From an uncultured Flavobacteriales bacterium (GTDB lineage Bacteria; Bacteroidota; Bacteroidia; Flavobacteriales_G; Salibacteraceae): DNA of 62,346 nt. The position numbers and the translations under genes were made by a program. The notes beneath the pieces were generated by a model. The model was not told the DNA's origin, did not search any database, and saw only the letters and a program-made list of their open reading frames with translations. Numbering within the stretch: position 1 is the stretch's first letter; every line of letters begins with the position of its first letter. Shown here piece by piece: positions 55,167-62,346 of this stretch. The stretch is taken from the NCBI GenBank assembly GCA_913062955.1, contig CAJXZP010000017.1, positions 1-62,346 on the forward strand, read 5' to 3'.

Positions 55167-56084
55167 ATGCCTAATTCAATCCAAAAAATAACCATTTATT
55201 CGTTGTTCGTTCTCCTATCTCTTTCTTGCCGAAAAGAACTTCCGTTTAAATCTACTGCGCAACAATCTAGGATTGTCGTTAACAGTTTATTCGCTACCGA
55301 CTCCACACTAAGGGTTCATGTGAGTCGCAGCTCAAGTGTCATGGACACCGCAAATCATAAGGTAATTACAGATGCCATGGTAGAAATTTACAATGCGGAA
55401 AACACCTTAATAACTACCTTAGACTATACGAAAGAAGGGGTATATAATAACGTTTCTTTTTATCCTTCGCAGAACGAGGTTTATCACTTGAAAATAAGTG
55501 CCGATGGTTTTGAATCGGTGTCTTCCAGTGAGTCTATTCCGCAACCGGTAGTTATTGTAGGTGTAGATACCGTAAGTACCACCAACAAAGAGGGAGAACC
55601 TATTCTGGAGGTTTCAGTGCACTTCAAAGACCCCGGAAACATCCGTAATTTTTACCTTATTGAGATGGTTGTGATCGGGATGATGCCTATTGATATTGGA
55701 GGAGACTCCCTAAATTTTAGACAACAAGAGAGAATGTCATCGAACGATCCCAATATTGAAACGGTCAATCAATTTATTTTCAATGGATATTCCAACGCTT
55801 CGGATTATCTGATATTAAGCGATAAAAACTTTGATGGGACAACCTACACCTTAAATTTCTCCATCATTAATTGGCACCAATGGTCGGATAGTCAAATGAC
55901 GGGACAAATACGACTTTTGAGTACGAGTGAGGCCTATTTTAATTACCGTAAATCCTACGAGGAATACGTTAATACCCAAGGGAATCCGTTTGCGAATCCC
56001 GTTCAAGTATATTCAAATATAGAAAATGGAATTGGAATCTTTGCTGGGGGTACGCTCACCACTTGGGATATTAATTTTAAATAA
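55167..56084 (+). CDS. DUF4249 lipoprotein
   Basis: 305 residues with a lipoprotein signal (TIYSLFVLLSLSC). The mature part begins RKELPFKSTAQQSRIVVNSLFATDS, the usual DUF4249 opening, and is a beta-sandwich protein with an N-terminal Ig-like region (VSRSSSVMDTANHKVITDAMVEIYN). DUF4249 genes follow TonB receptors of the carboxypeptidase-regulatory type as an accessory pair analogous to SusD. It starts one base after the receptor stop, so they are co-transcribed. A lid or surface capture function is inferred. Confidence 0.88.
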   Translation: MPNSIQKITIYSLFVLLSLSCRKELPFKSTAQQSRIVVNSLFATDSTLRVHVSRSSSVMDTANHKVITDAMVEIYNAENTLITTLDYTKEGVYNNVSFYPSQNEVYHLKISADGFESVSSSESIPQPVVIVGVDTVSTTNKEGEPILEVSVHFKDPGNIRNFYLIEMVVIGMMPIDIGGDSLNFRQQERMSSNDPNIETVNQFIFNGYSNASDYLILSDKNFDGTTYTLNFSIINWHQWSDSQMTGQIRLLSTSEAYFNYRKSYEEYVNTQGNPFANPVQVYSNIENGIGIFAGGTLTTWDINFK

Positions 56085-56150
56085 TAAACGGGGTACCAAA
56101 AATCATTACTTTGCCAACCCGTTTGGCTTGGCAACACTAAAACTAAATCA

Positions 56151-56642
56151 TTGACAAAAGACCAATTTAAAATATGTTTTGATGACTTGTTCGATGCGGT
56201 TCGAAATTACATTTACTACTGGTGTACGGATCAGGAAGTAGCTACCGACATCACTCAGGAAGCATTTATGAAGTTATGGGAAAAGAAGGTAGATTATGAA
56301 CCCAATAAAGTCAAAGGATTACTGTATCATATGGCGAAACAATTGTGGATTGATCAGCTCCGGAAAAATGCCAGCGCTCAAAAATACGAACTCACCTTGG
56401 CTTTCAAACACAGTACGGATATCCCAAACATACCCATAGAATTAGCAGAATTAAAAGAACAGTATGAAAGGACGTTGACCAATTTACCCATAAAACAACG
56501 AGAGGTTTTTTTAATGAGTAGAGGGGATGATTTGACTTATAAAGAAATTGCAGAGCGCCTAGGCATTAGTGTCAAAGCGGTTGAAAAGCGAATGAATATC
56601 GCTCTTCAAAAACTGCGTAAAGATTTGGCATATGAACAATAA
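56151..56642 (+). CDS. ECF-type RNA polymerase sigma factor
   Basis: 163 residues, TTG start. Region 2 (about 10-80): DDLFDAVRNYIYYWCTDQEVATDITQEAFMKLWEKK; region 4 (about 100-160): LPIKQREVFLMSRGDDLTYKEIAERLGISVKAVEKRM, a clear HTH. This is the group linked to FecR-like anti-sigma factors. It is the first gene of a three-gene cluster, with a TACTTTG one base short of a -7 box at 56107-56113. Release of the sigma factor when the downstream receptor is occupied should drive the operon. Confidence 0.93.
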   Translation: MTKDQFKICFDDLFDAVRNYIYYWCTDQEVATDITQEAFMKLWEKKVDYEPNKVKGLLYHMAKQLWIDQLRKNASAQKYELTLAFKHSTDIPNIPIELAELKEQYERTLTNLPIKQREVFLMSRGDDLTYKEIAERLGISVKAVEKRMNIALQKLRKDLAYEQ

Positions 56643-57489
56643 CGAGAACCACACTAATAGCCATCCACAAAAAGAAAAAGAATTTTTCTCGAAGGTGGAA
56701 GTCAAGTACACGCGTTCAAAGGAAGATATTTGGGCCGCAATGGAACCGCAACTGGAAGAATCTACCCCGATGAAAGAAGGGAAGGTGGTACGTATGGCTT
56801 GGTTCAAATACGCAGCAGCCGCTATGGTAATGGTACTGGTAGGATCTTCTTTATTCCTAAAATATTATTCGGTAGCGTTCACCACCTCCTTAGGCGAACA
56901 AAAAATAGCTTCCTTACCGGATGGATCAAAAGTATATTTAAATCAAGGCACTACGCTCTCGTATGCGCCCTATTGGTGGTTCATGGATAGAGAGGTTCAC
57001 TTGGAAGGAGAGGCCTTCTTTGAGGTTGAAAAAGGAGCGAAATTTTCGGTTGAATCACAGAATGGGATGACGCAGGTACTGGGTACTTCCTTTAATATTT
57101 ATGCCAAAGACACGGATTATGAAGTGTATTGCAAAACAGGGAAGGTGAGTGTGCGCAGTCAGGATATACAACAAATCATTTACCCCGGAGAATTGGTGAC
57201 ACTCACCCATGGTAATCTGCAGGTGCAGGAGGCCCCTGAAAACCAAGTGATTTCGTGGAGGCTTCATCGTTTTATCTTTAATACCACCCCTTTAAACAAG
57301 GTGATTCAAGATATCGAAAGACAGTATTTTGTTACGGTGGAATTGGATTTTAATGCCCCATTGAACTATCACTATACAGGGTTATTTGAGCGGTCCATTA
57401 CGGTAGATGAAGCCCTAGAAATTATTTGTTTTAGTCTAAATTTGCATTACTCTAAAACGGGTAAAAACGCATACACCATTAGTCAATAG
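56632..57489 (+). CDS. FecR-type anti-sigma factor
   Basis: 285 residues; ATG start overlaps the sigma gene by 11 bases. A cytoplasmic N-terminal part (about 1-55) should hold the sigma factor. One membrane helix (WFKYAAAAMVMVLVGSSLFL, about 56-76) is followed by a periplasmic FecR domain (SLGEQKIASLPDGSKVYLNQGTTLSY, then GEAFFEVEKGAKFSVESQNGMTQVLGTSFNIYA) and a DUF4974-type C-terminal domain (PLNKVIQDIERQYFVTVELDF). It transduces occupancy of the STN receptor to the sigma factor. Confidence 0.93.
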   Translation: MNNNENHTNSHPQKEKEFFSKVEVKYTRSKEDIWAAMEPQLEESTPMKEGKVVRMAWFKYAAAAMVMVLVGSSLFLKYYSVAFTTSLGEQKIASLPDGSKVYLNQGTTLSYAPYWWFMDREVHLEGEAFFEVEKGAKFSVESQNGMTQVLGTSFNIYAKDTDYEVYCKTGKVSVRSQDIQQIIYPGELVTLTHGNLQVQEAPENQVISWRLHRFIFNTTPLNKVIQDIERQYFVTVELDFNAPLNYHYTGLFERSITVDEALEIICFSLNLHYSKTGKNAYTISQ

Positions 57490-59945
57490 TGAGCATACGA
57501 TTAGGAATCATTATTTTTATACTGATGCGATGCACTGTTTGCGTTGCACAGCAAACGGAATTGAACTATACCAACATTCCGATGAATGATCTCTTGCTCG
57601 ATTTTAGCGAAAGGTACCACGTACAAATTTCGATCAACGCCCAGGAGTCCAATAATTGTTTAGTATCGATCCAGGAAAAATTTGAAACCCTGGATCAGGC
57701 GATGGAAAAACTCGCCTTGTCATGTAACTTGGTGGTTAAAAAAATTGGGAATGTGTATACCTTTAGGAGGAAGGAATCCGCTCGAGTCTATTCGAGCACC
57801 TCCCCTTCTATTCCGATTAAATACCTTTTTCAAGGCGTGGTACTCAATTTGATTTCGGAAGAGCCCTTACCCTTTTCTACAATTGAAACGCCTCAAAAAT
57901 CATTGATTTGCGATGCACAAGGACGGTTTAGCTTTTATGCCAATCTGCCGAATGTGAAAATAAAAATCCGACATCTCGGGTATTTTCCGCTTGAAAGAAA
58001 CCTAGAGAATGGTCACCATCTCCTCCTGAAATTAAATTCTAATATCCAAATCCTACAAGAGGTAGAGGTCCAATTATCGGAAGGGACAGATTATGCCAGT
58101 ACCCGGGTGGATGTAGGTAGGATCAAACTCAATAACCTTAACAAAACTTTGGTACCGGGTAATTACAGCAATCTCTTATTTAATGCCACCCGGATGTGTC
58201 CCGGTATTATGTCGTCTGGAGAATCGGTTTCGGACTTCATTGTTTGGGGCTCTTCTCCGGGTCAAACCAACGTGATTTTTGATGGAATCAATCTTTTCAA
58301 TAGTAGCGGAATCAATGACGATATTGGCCGAATAAATCCCCTGCTTATCAAAAACATTGAAGTGTTTAAAGGGGGCTATAATGTGGATGTAGGAGATCGC
58401 GTAGGCGGGGTTTTGTTGGTGGATGGCAAACAAGGGAATCCCGATAGTTTAAGCGGAGAATTGGTGGCCAATACCCGCATTATAAGCACCTACGTGTCTA
58501 TCCCTATTGGGAAATCAGGTACGGTACTTCAATTGGGAGGCCGAAAGACGTATACCAATTTATTTAATGCGATGGTATCGAATTCGCAACGGCAAGCATT
58601 TTCGATCCCCAAGTATAATTATGGGGATGTCAACATCAAACTCACGGGTCGTTTACAAAATGGAGATCGGATCCAATTTAGTTCTATTATGGGTGCCGAC
58701 AAATATGAAGAATCCTTGGAAACGGGAAATTTAATAAGTTACGGAAATGTCCAAAATATAAATGCGCATCAGTTTGGTAATTCCCTCATTTACCATAAAA
58801 CGTGGAATACGGGAGGACTGATGACCATAACAGTTGCGCAAAGTCAATACACTTCACTCCAACAATCCAACTCCCAATTCAGCGATAGTTTACTTTGGTT
58901 TTTTAACCAAAGTAAGGAAGACATCGAAGATGGAATCCAGGAGTTCTCCACCCGAGTTAAACACCAATTCGCAGCAAAGGGAAACCAAGATCTGGTACTT
59001 GGGGTGGGCTTCATTCACAATGCTACTGCCATGAAAGTAACGATCGACTCCCATGAGATTCTTTCCGAAAACAAAGAATTAAATCGAATGGAACTACTGG
59101 CAAAAGACCAATTACATTTTGGGAAGCAATTACGTTTGGTTTTAGGACTAAAAACAGATATTCCCTTATCCAGTATGCACGTTTATTTACAACCTCGGGT
59201 AAATGGTACGTGGAATATGAGTAAAAGATTGCAGTTCAATTTTGGCTGGGGCATCTATACGCAATTCGCACACAAATTGGCGTTTACCGATTATTCAAGT
59301 AGCCCCAATTATGTGTGGAGCATTCATAAAGACACCCCGCTGCAATCCATGCATAACGTAGTTGGGTTTAGTTACCACAAAAAAAATATAGAGATCACCG
59401 TGGAGGGATATTACAAAACCACCCGTCATATGCAAATGGTGAGTTTGGATCCCGATTCCGTGCTCCATACCCGAACGCATACGGGAGTTACATTTGGGTC
59501 GGATGTATGGATTAAAAAACGTTGGAAGAATTTCGATGCCCAAATAGGCTATTCCATAAGTGAAAACACCGAGAATTACACGGATATTTTCGGTGAACCC
59601 ACCACTCAATTCGCCCCTCATAACCAACTCCATGAACTAAAACTAGGAGCCATCTATCACCGACCCAAATTCCAATGTTCGGCCAATTACGTTTATGGTT
59701 CTGGATTTAGTGGATGGGTCACCTTTAATGATGGGCAAACCATAGCCTCTTCGCGGTTTGATATTGCTGCCCGGTACCGATTGATGGATAAAAAACAACA
59801 GCTGGATATTGGACTCTCCATTCTCAATGTATTCGATACCAAAAATGTGCTGTACAATCAGGTCATTATTTTCGAAGATGGTAATGTATCTCAATCTTCC
59901 GCTACCCCATTTTTACCTTCGCTGAATTTGAGACTGGGTTTTTAG
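57489..59945 (+). CDS. TonB-dependent receptor with STN signalling domain
   Basis: 818 residues, GTG start at 57489, sharing one base with the fecR stop. Signal peptide IIIFILMRCTVCVA. The STN domain (about 20-85: TNIPMNDLLLDFSERYHVQISIN, DQAMEKLALSCNLVVKKIGNVYTF) can pass a signal to FecR. A carboxypeptidase-regulatory-like segment (about 110-195) and the plug (about 205-320: NPLLIKNIEVFKGGYNVDVGDRVGGVLLVDGK) follow, then the barrel. No DUF4249 or SusD gene follows; the nearest such gene belongs to the neighbouring receptor. The transported compound is not evident. Confidence 0.92.
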   Translation: MSIRLGIIIFILMRCTVCVAQQTELNYTNIPMNDLLLDFSERYHVQISINAQESNNCLVSIQEKFETLDQAMEKLALSCNLVVKKIGNVYTFRRKESARVYSSTSPSIPIKYLFQGVVLNLISEEPLPFSTIETPQKSLICDAQGRFSFYANLPNVKIKIRHLGYFPLERNLENGHHLLLKLNSNIQILQEVEVQLSEGTDYASTRVDVGRIKLNNLNKTLVPGNYSNLLFNATRMCPGIMSSGESVSDFIVWGSSPGQTNVIFDGINLFNSSGINDDIGRINPLLIKNIEVFKGGYNVDVGDRVGGVLLVDGKQGNPDSLSGELVANTRIISTYVSIPIGKSGTVLQLGGRKTYTNLFNAMVSNSQRQAFSIPKYNYGDVNIKLTGRLQNGDRIQFSSIMGADKYEESLETGNLISYGNVQNINAHQFGNSLIYHKTWNTGGLMTITVAQSQYTSLQQSNSQFSDSLLWFFNQSKEDIEDGIQEFSTRVKHQFAAKGNQDLVLGVGFIHNATAMKVTIDSHEILSENKELNRMELLAKDQLHFGKQLRLVLGLKTDIPLSSMHVYLQPRVNGTWNMSKRLQFNFGWGIYTQFAHKLAFTDYSSSPNYVWSIHKDTPLQSMHNVVGFSYHKKNIEITVEGYYKTTRHMQMVSLDPDSVLHTRTHTGVTFGSDVWIKKRWKNFDAQIGYSISENTENYTDIFGEPTTQFAPHNQLHELKLGAIYHRPKFQCSANYVYGSGFSGWVTFNDGQTIASSRFDIAARYRLMDKKQQLDIGLSILNVFDTKNVLYNQVIIFEDGNVSQSSATPFLPSLNLRLGF

Positions 59946-60087
59946 GGAAGATCCGCTTCATTTAAAAAATAAATTCGATTAGGATGAATGGATAAAAAGG
60001 TCACGTGCAACTAGGTGTCCAATAAACAATGTATGCTCGTCCTATAGCATTCCTAATAAATGCTTATGAAAGAGAAAATAACCCCAT

Positions 60088-60126
60088 AAAAAAAAGCGTC
60101 CAGGGTGGAAGCCCTTGGACGCTTTT
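60088..60126 (-). terminator. Intrinsic terminator
   Basis: Stem AAAAGCGTCCA...GGG / CCC...TTGGACGCTTTT with a small bulge. The A run on its left gives a T run on the minus strand, so it chiefly ends the tRNA-Ala transcript. It may also work for the plus-strand receptor gene. Confidence 0.8.
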
Positions 60127-60181
60127 AAAATTCTCACCCTACTTAACTGGCACTAACAAAGTTAACACCCTAGAATGATAG

Positions 60182-60255
60182 TGGAGAATATCGGAATCGA
60201 ACCGATGACCTCTTGACTGCCAGTCAAACGCTCTAGCCAACTGAGCTAATCCCCC
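60182..60255 (-). tRNA. tRNA-Ala (anticodon GGC)
   Basis: 74 bases on the minus strand. Acceptor GGGGGAT pairs with ATTCTCC (two G-T wobbles), D arm AGCTCAGTTGGCTAGAGC, anticodon arm TTTGA CTGGCAG TCAAG with GGC in the loop, and T arm ATCGG TTCGATT CCGAT. Discriminator A; CCA is not encoded (CTA follows). GGC reads the GCC and GCU alanine codons. Confidence 0.95.
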
Positions 60256-60262
60256 ATGGCCA

Positions 60263-60292
60263 CAAATGTAATATTATTGTGGAATTAAGCAA
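60263..60292 (-). promoter_or_regulatory. Promoter of tRNA-Ala
   Basis: On the minus strand: TTG (complement 60290-60292), 19-base spacer, TACATTTG (complement 60263-60270). Both elements and spacing match the Bacteroidota consensus exactly. Seven bases separate the -7 box from the mature 5' end of the tRNA. Confidence 0.8.
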
Positions 60293-60308
60293 CCCAAATT
60301 CACGCGAG

Positions 60309-60662
60309 TCATGAACTAAATTGTTTTCGTAAAATTACTTTTTGAATTTCACGCTTAACAATCAGTGTACATAGGGCCTGAGCGGTATCATCGGGCATTA
60401 AATCCATTTGTTTTTTTACTTTTATTTCGCTGATATCTATCCGATATAAGAGGCGCATCACCGCATTAAAGTCAGAATGAATGTATTTTATCAGTACGGG
60501 ATACAAAATAGCGTAGATCTCATCTAAGGTATTCACCGAAGCTTCCTGAAGGTCGAGTGCCTCCATCCAAAAATCTTTTTGAACTTGTGCCCAAACCAAG
60601 GGTACCAAATCCGAATATTTTTCAATCCATTCGCGATGGCTATCTTGCCATAACTCACTCAT
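60309..60662 (-). CDS. Small helical protein of unknown function
   Basis: 117 residues, mainly helical and cytosolic: SELWQDSHREWIEKYSDLVPLVWAQVQKDFWMEALDLQ, then LDEIYAILYPVLIKYIHSDFNAVMRLLYRIDISEIKVKKQM. It lies three bases after the polyprenyl synthetase gene and is probably translated with it. I recall short proteins of this kind in the same place in other Flavobacteriales, but no family name or function. Confidence 0.75.
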   Translation of the reverse strand: MSELWQDSHREWIEKYSDLVPLVWAQVQKDFWMEALDLQEASVNTLDEIYAILYPVLIKYIHSDFNAVMRLLYRIDISEIKVKKQMDLMPDDTAQALCTLIVKREIQKVILRKQFSS

Positions 60663-60665
60663 GAA

Positions 60666-61637
60666 TTAAAATTCTCGTTTTAAGAGTTGTTCCAGAACCT
60701 CTTTAAGGTTGACTTTCTTCTCCTCTTTGATATTTAAATCGTCCAATAATTGAAACGCTTTATCACTGTAATTCAACATTTCCTTTTCTGCCAATTCTTT
60801 AATCTTCAACGATTCAAAAATTTCCAAAACAGCCGCTACTTTCTCTTCGTCATTAAATTCGGTGGCAGAGATCCAACGATTCAATTCTTCTTTTTCTTTA
60901 CCGGTGGCTAACTGTTGTGCAGATAATAACAAAATAGTTTTCTTATTCGAAATGATATCGCCTCCTTTACGTTTCCCTACCTTGGCCGTACCAAAGGCAT
61001 CTAAAATATCATCTTGCAATTGAAAAGCTAAACCCAAACTTTCGCCAATAGCATACATGGCATCAATCTCCTTCTTTTCGGCTCCTCCAATTATACTTCC
61101 CGTTTTCAAGGCACAGGCCAAAAGAATCGCGGTTTTTAAACGAATCATCTCCATATACTCTGGGATGGTCACATCATCACGACTTTCAAACTCCATATCA
61201 AATTGCTGCCCTTCGCATACCCCAATAGCGGTATCGTTAAACAAGGTCAATATCTCCGGTAAATAAATAGCGGGAGAGGCACTCAATAATTGGTACGCTT
61301 TAATAAGCATGGCATCACCACTTAAAATACCGGTATTAATATTCCATTTTAAATGCACCGTTTCCTGGTTTCTACGCAAAGGCGCTTCATCCATTATGTC
61401 ATCGTGCAATAAAGTAAAATTATGAAACACTTCAATAGCGAGTGCCTGTGGCATGGCATTGTAGGGAGAGGCATCAAACATCTCGGCTGCAATCAAGGTC
61501 AATAATGGACGAATACGTTTACCTCCCAGGTTCAAAATGTATCGGATAGGTTCGTACAATCCGTTTGGAGTCCCGTTTAATCCAAGGCGTTCCACACTTT
61601 GGTTTAATTTATTTGAGATATCGGTAATCTGTTCCAT
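60666..61637 (-). CDS. Polyprenyl synthetase (trans-isoprenyl diphosphate synthase)
   Basis: Condenses isopentenyl diphosphate with allylic diphosphates. 323 residues. First aspartate motif in LLHDDIMDEAPLRRNQETVH (about 82-95), second in FQLQDDILDAFG, GGKRIRPLLTLI with the basic substrate loop, and AEKEMLNYSDKAFQLL near the end. Whether the product is geranylgeranyl, farnesyl or longer (quinone side chain) cannot be decided by eye; the bulky residues before the first motif limit chain length. It fits with the mevalonate genes at 11.3-13.5 kb. Confidence 0.92.
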   Translation of the reverse strand: MEQITDISNKLNQSVERLGLNGTPNGLYEPIRYILNLGGKRIRPLLTLIAAEMFDASPYNAMPQALAIEVFHNFTLLHDDIMDEAPLRRNQETVHLKWNINTGILSGDAMLIKAYQLLSASPAIYLPEILTLFNDTAIGVCEGQQFDMEFESRDDVTIPEYMEMIRLKTAILLACALKTGSIIGGAEKKEIDAMYAIGESLGLAFQLQDDILDAFGTAKVGKRKGGDIISNKKTILLLSAQQLATGKEKEELNRWISATEFNDEEKVAAVLEIFESLKIKELAEKEMLNYSDKAFQLLDDLNIKEEKKVNLKEVLEQLLKREF

Positions 61638-61696
61638 GGTATGCGTATAGAAATGATTTTTAGCGACTCAGAAATCGAGTACGGCATTGATTGGTT

Positions 61697-62346
61697 TTAA
61701 GTGGTTTCTTCCGACTTCTGGATACGTAAACCTGCGTAATCAATGTCGTCTTCTTCATCAATAATTTCGATCAATGGCTCTTTAAATGCTTTGTTGGTTA
61801 ATTGATTCCCCATGGTTAAAAGCAAAGAAGGCAACAACACTAAGTTGACTAACATCGCTACAATCAAGGTTAAAGAAACAAGGATTCCTAGCGCTTGTGT
61901 TCCCCCAAAATCGGAGGAGGCAAATACGCCAAATCCAAAGAATAATATAATGGAGGTATACATCATACTTACTCCGGTTTCCTTAATAGATTCAATCACA
62001 GCGGGTTTCAAGTCCCACTCACACGTTTCCAATTCTTGCCGGTATTTGGCCAAGAAGTGAATGGTATCATCAATGGAAATACCAAAGGCAATACTAAATA
62101 CCAAAATGGTGGATGGTTTTAATGGAATACCGAAATAGCCCATCACCGCACCGGTGACTAACAAGGGAATCAGATTCACCATAATACTCATGATGATCAT
62201 TCGGTAGGACTTAAATAAGGCAGCCATCAAAATGGCAATAATAAAGATGGCTAAAGCCAAACTTTGCAATAGATTCTTTACCAAATACTTGGTCCCTTTC
62301 AAGTACACTAATCCGGGACCGGTTAATAATATTTGGTATTTACTGG
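61697..62346 (-). CDS. RND/MMPL-family transporter, C-terminal part (cut by the window end)
   Basis: The frame runs off the right edge (residues SKYQILLTGPGLVYLKGTKYLV precede the first in-window Met-type codon). Membrane helices LLQSLALAIFIIAILMAALFKS, VNLIPLLVTGAVMGYFGIPL, TILVFSIAFGISIDDTIHFLAKYR (the GxxxDDTIHF block of SSD/MMPL transporters), MMYTSIILFFGFGVF and ALGILVSLTLIVAMLVNLVLLPSLLL are seen. The C-terminal tail is acidic (LIEIIDEEDDIDYAG). It is a proton-driven exporter of lipid or hydrophobic compounds, by family. Substrate unknown. Confidence 0.88.
   Translation of the reverse strand, partial: SKYQILLTGPGLVYLKGTKYLVKNLLQSLALAIFIIAILMAALFKSYRMIIMSIMVNLIPLLVTGAVMGYFGIPLKPSTILVFSIAFGISIDDTIHFLAKYRQELETCEWDLKPAVIESIKETGVSMMYTSIILFFGFGVFASSDFGGTQALGILVSLTLIVAMLVNLVLLPSLLLTMGNQLTNKAFKEPLIEIIDEEDDIDYAGLRIQKSEETT

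Overview
The window comes from a member of the Bacteroidota, most likely Flavobacteriales (Crocinitomicaceae/Cryomorphaceae-like). Four observations support this. Fourteen gene starts are preceded by an exact match to the Bacteroidota -7 box TAnnTTTG. Two secreted proteins end in a type IX secretion (T9SS) sorting domain (PNPT followed by a SG.Y motif). Bacteroidota-specific families occur (DUF4271, DUF4249, DUF4286, GYDIA-type GHMP kinase). The MurF-alanine racemase fusion, the detached atpD-atpC pair and the STN/FecR/ECF-sigma receptor locus are also typical of the group. The DNA is AT-rich. I saw no phage genes, transposase, CRISPR array or rRNA. There is one tRNA, Ala-GGC.

Layout. 0-11 kb: a TPR lipoprotein-like exported protein, asd, an outer-membrane barrel with a tiny membrane protein, atpD-atpC, rsmA with DUF4286, and a YyaL/SPATA20-type lipoprotein. 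11-17 kb: HMG-CoA reductase and a GHMP kinase (mevalonate route), then a PAS-rich histidine kinase divergent from an AraC-type response regulator. 17-26.6 kb: T9SS-exported M1 peptidase, polyprenol-phosphate mannosyltransferase-like GT2, leuS, an unannotated 48-codon gene, a Spy/CpxP-like protein, a fused spermidine-synthase membrane protein and an acyl-CoA dehydrogenase. 26.7-32 kb: DUF4271-hemD-rnpA-S41 peptidase-O-antigen ligase. 32-36 kb (minus): GT2, murF-alr and tdk in one overlapping operon. 36-41 kb: two proteins of unknown role with rsmI, an M23 peptidase, and a membrane metallophosphoesterase. 41-51.7 kb: glyS, a giant T9SS beta-helix protein with seven 51-residue repeats, an MtfA-like peptidase, DUF2490, SRPBCC and a TMTC-like GT-C/TPR protein. 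51.7-52.7 kb: a one-kilobase noncoding mosaic of repeats. 52.7-60 kb: TonB receptor-DUF4249, then ECF sigma-FecR-STN TonB receptor. 60-62.3 kb: tRNA-Ala, a small unknown gene, a polyprenyl synthetase and a truncated RND transporter.

How it fits together: most genes are core housekeeping (ATP synthase, tRNA charging, rRNA methylation, RNase P, cell wall, isoprenoids, haem). HMG-CoA reductase, the GHMP kinase and the polyprenyl synthetase belong to one metabolic theme. The accessory content is surface-related: two T9SS cargo proteins, two TonB receptors, a transmembrane signalling triad, O-antigen ligase and glycosyltransferases. The observations most worth following up are listed next.

(1) A short array at 40.95-41.1 kb of hairpins with unrelated but pairing stems, a constant TACC loop and a constant 3' flank. 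(2) A 48-codon gene with its own promoter-like signal and terminator after leuS. (3) The repeat mosaic before the first TonB receptor. (4) The kinase/regulator pair with interlocked promoters, bounded on both sides by tail-to-tail genes that share stop codons. No entirely new multi-gene system could be demonstrated from sequence alone.
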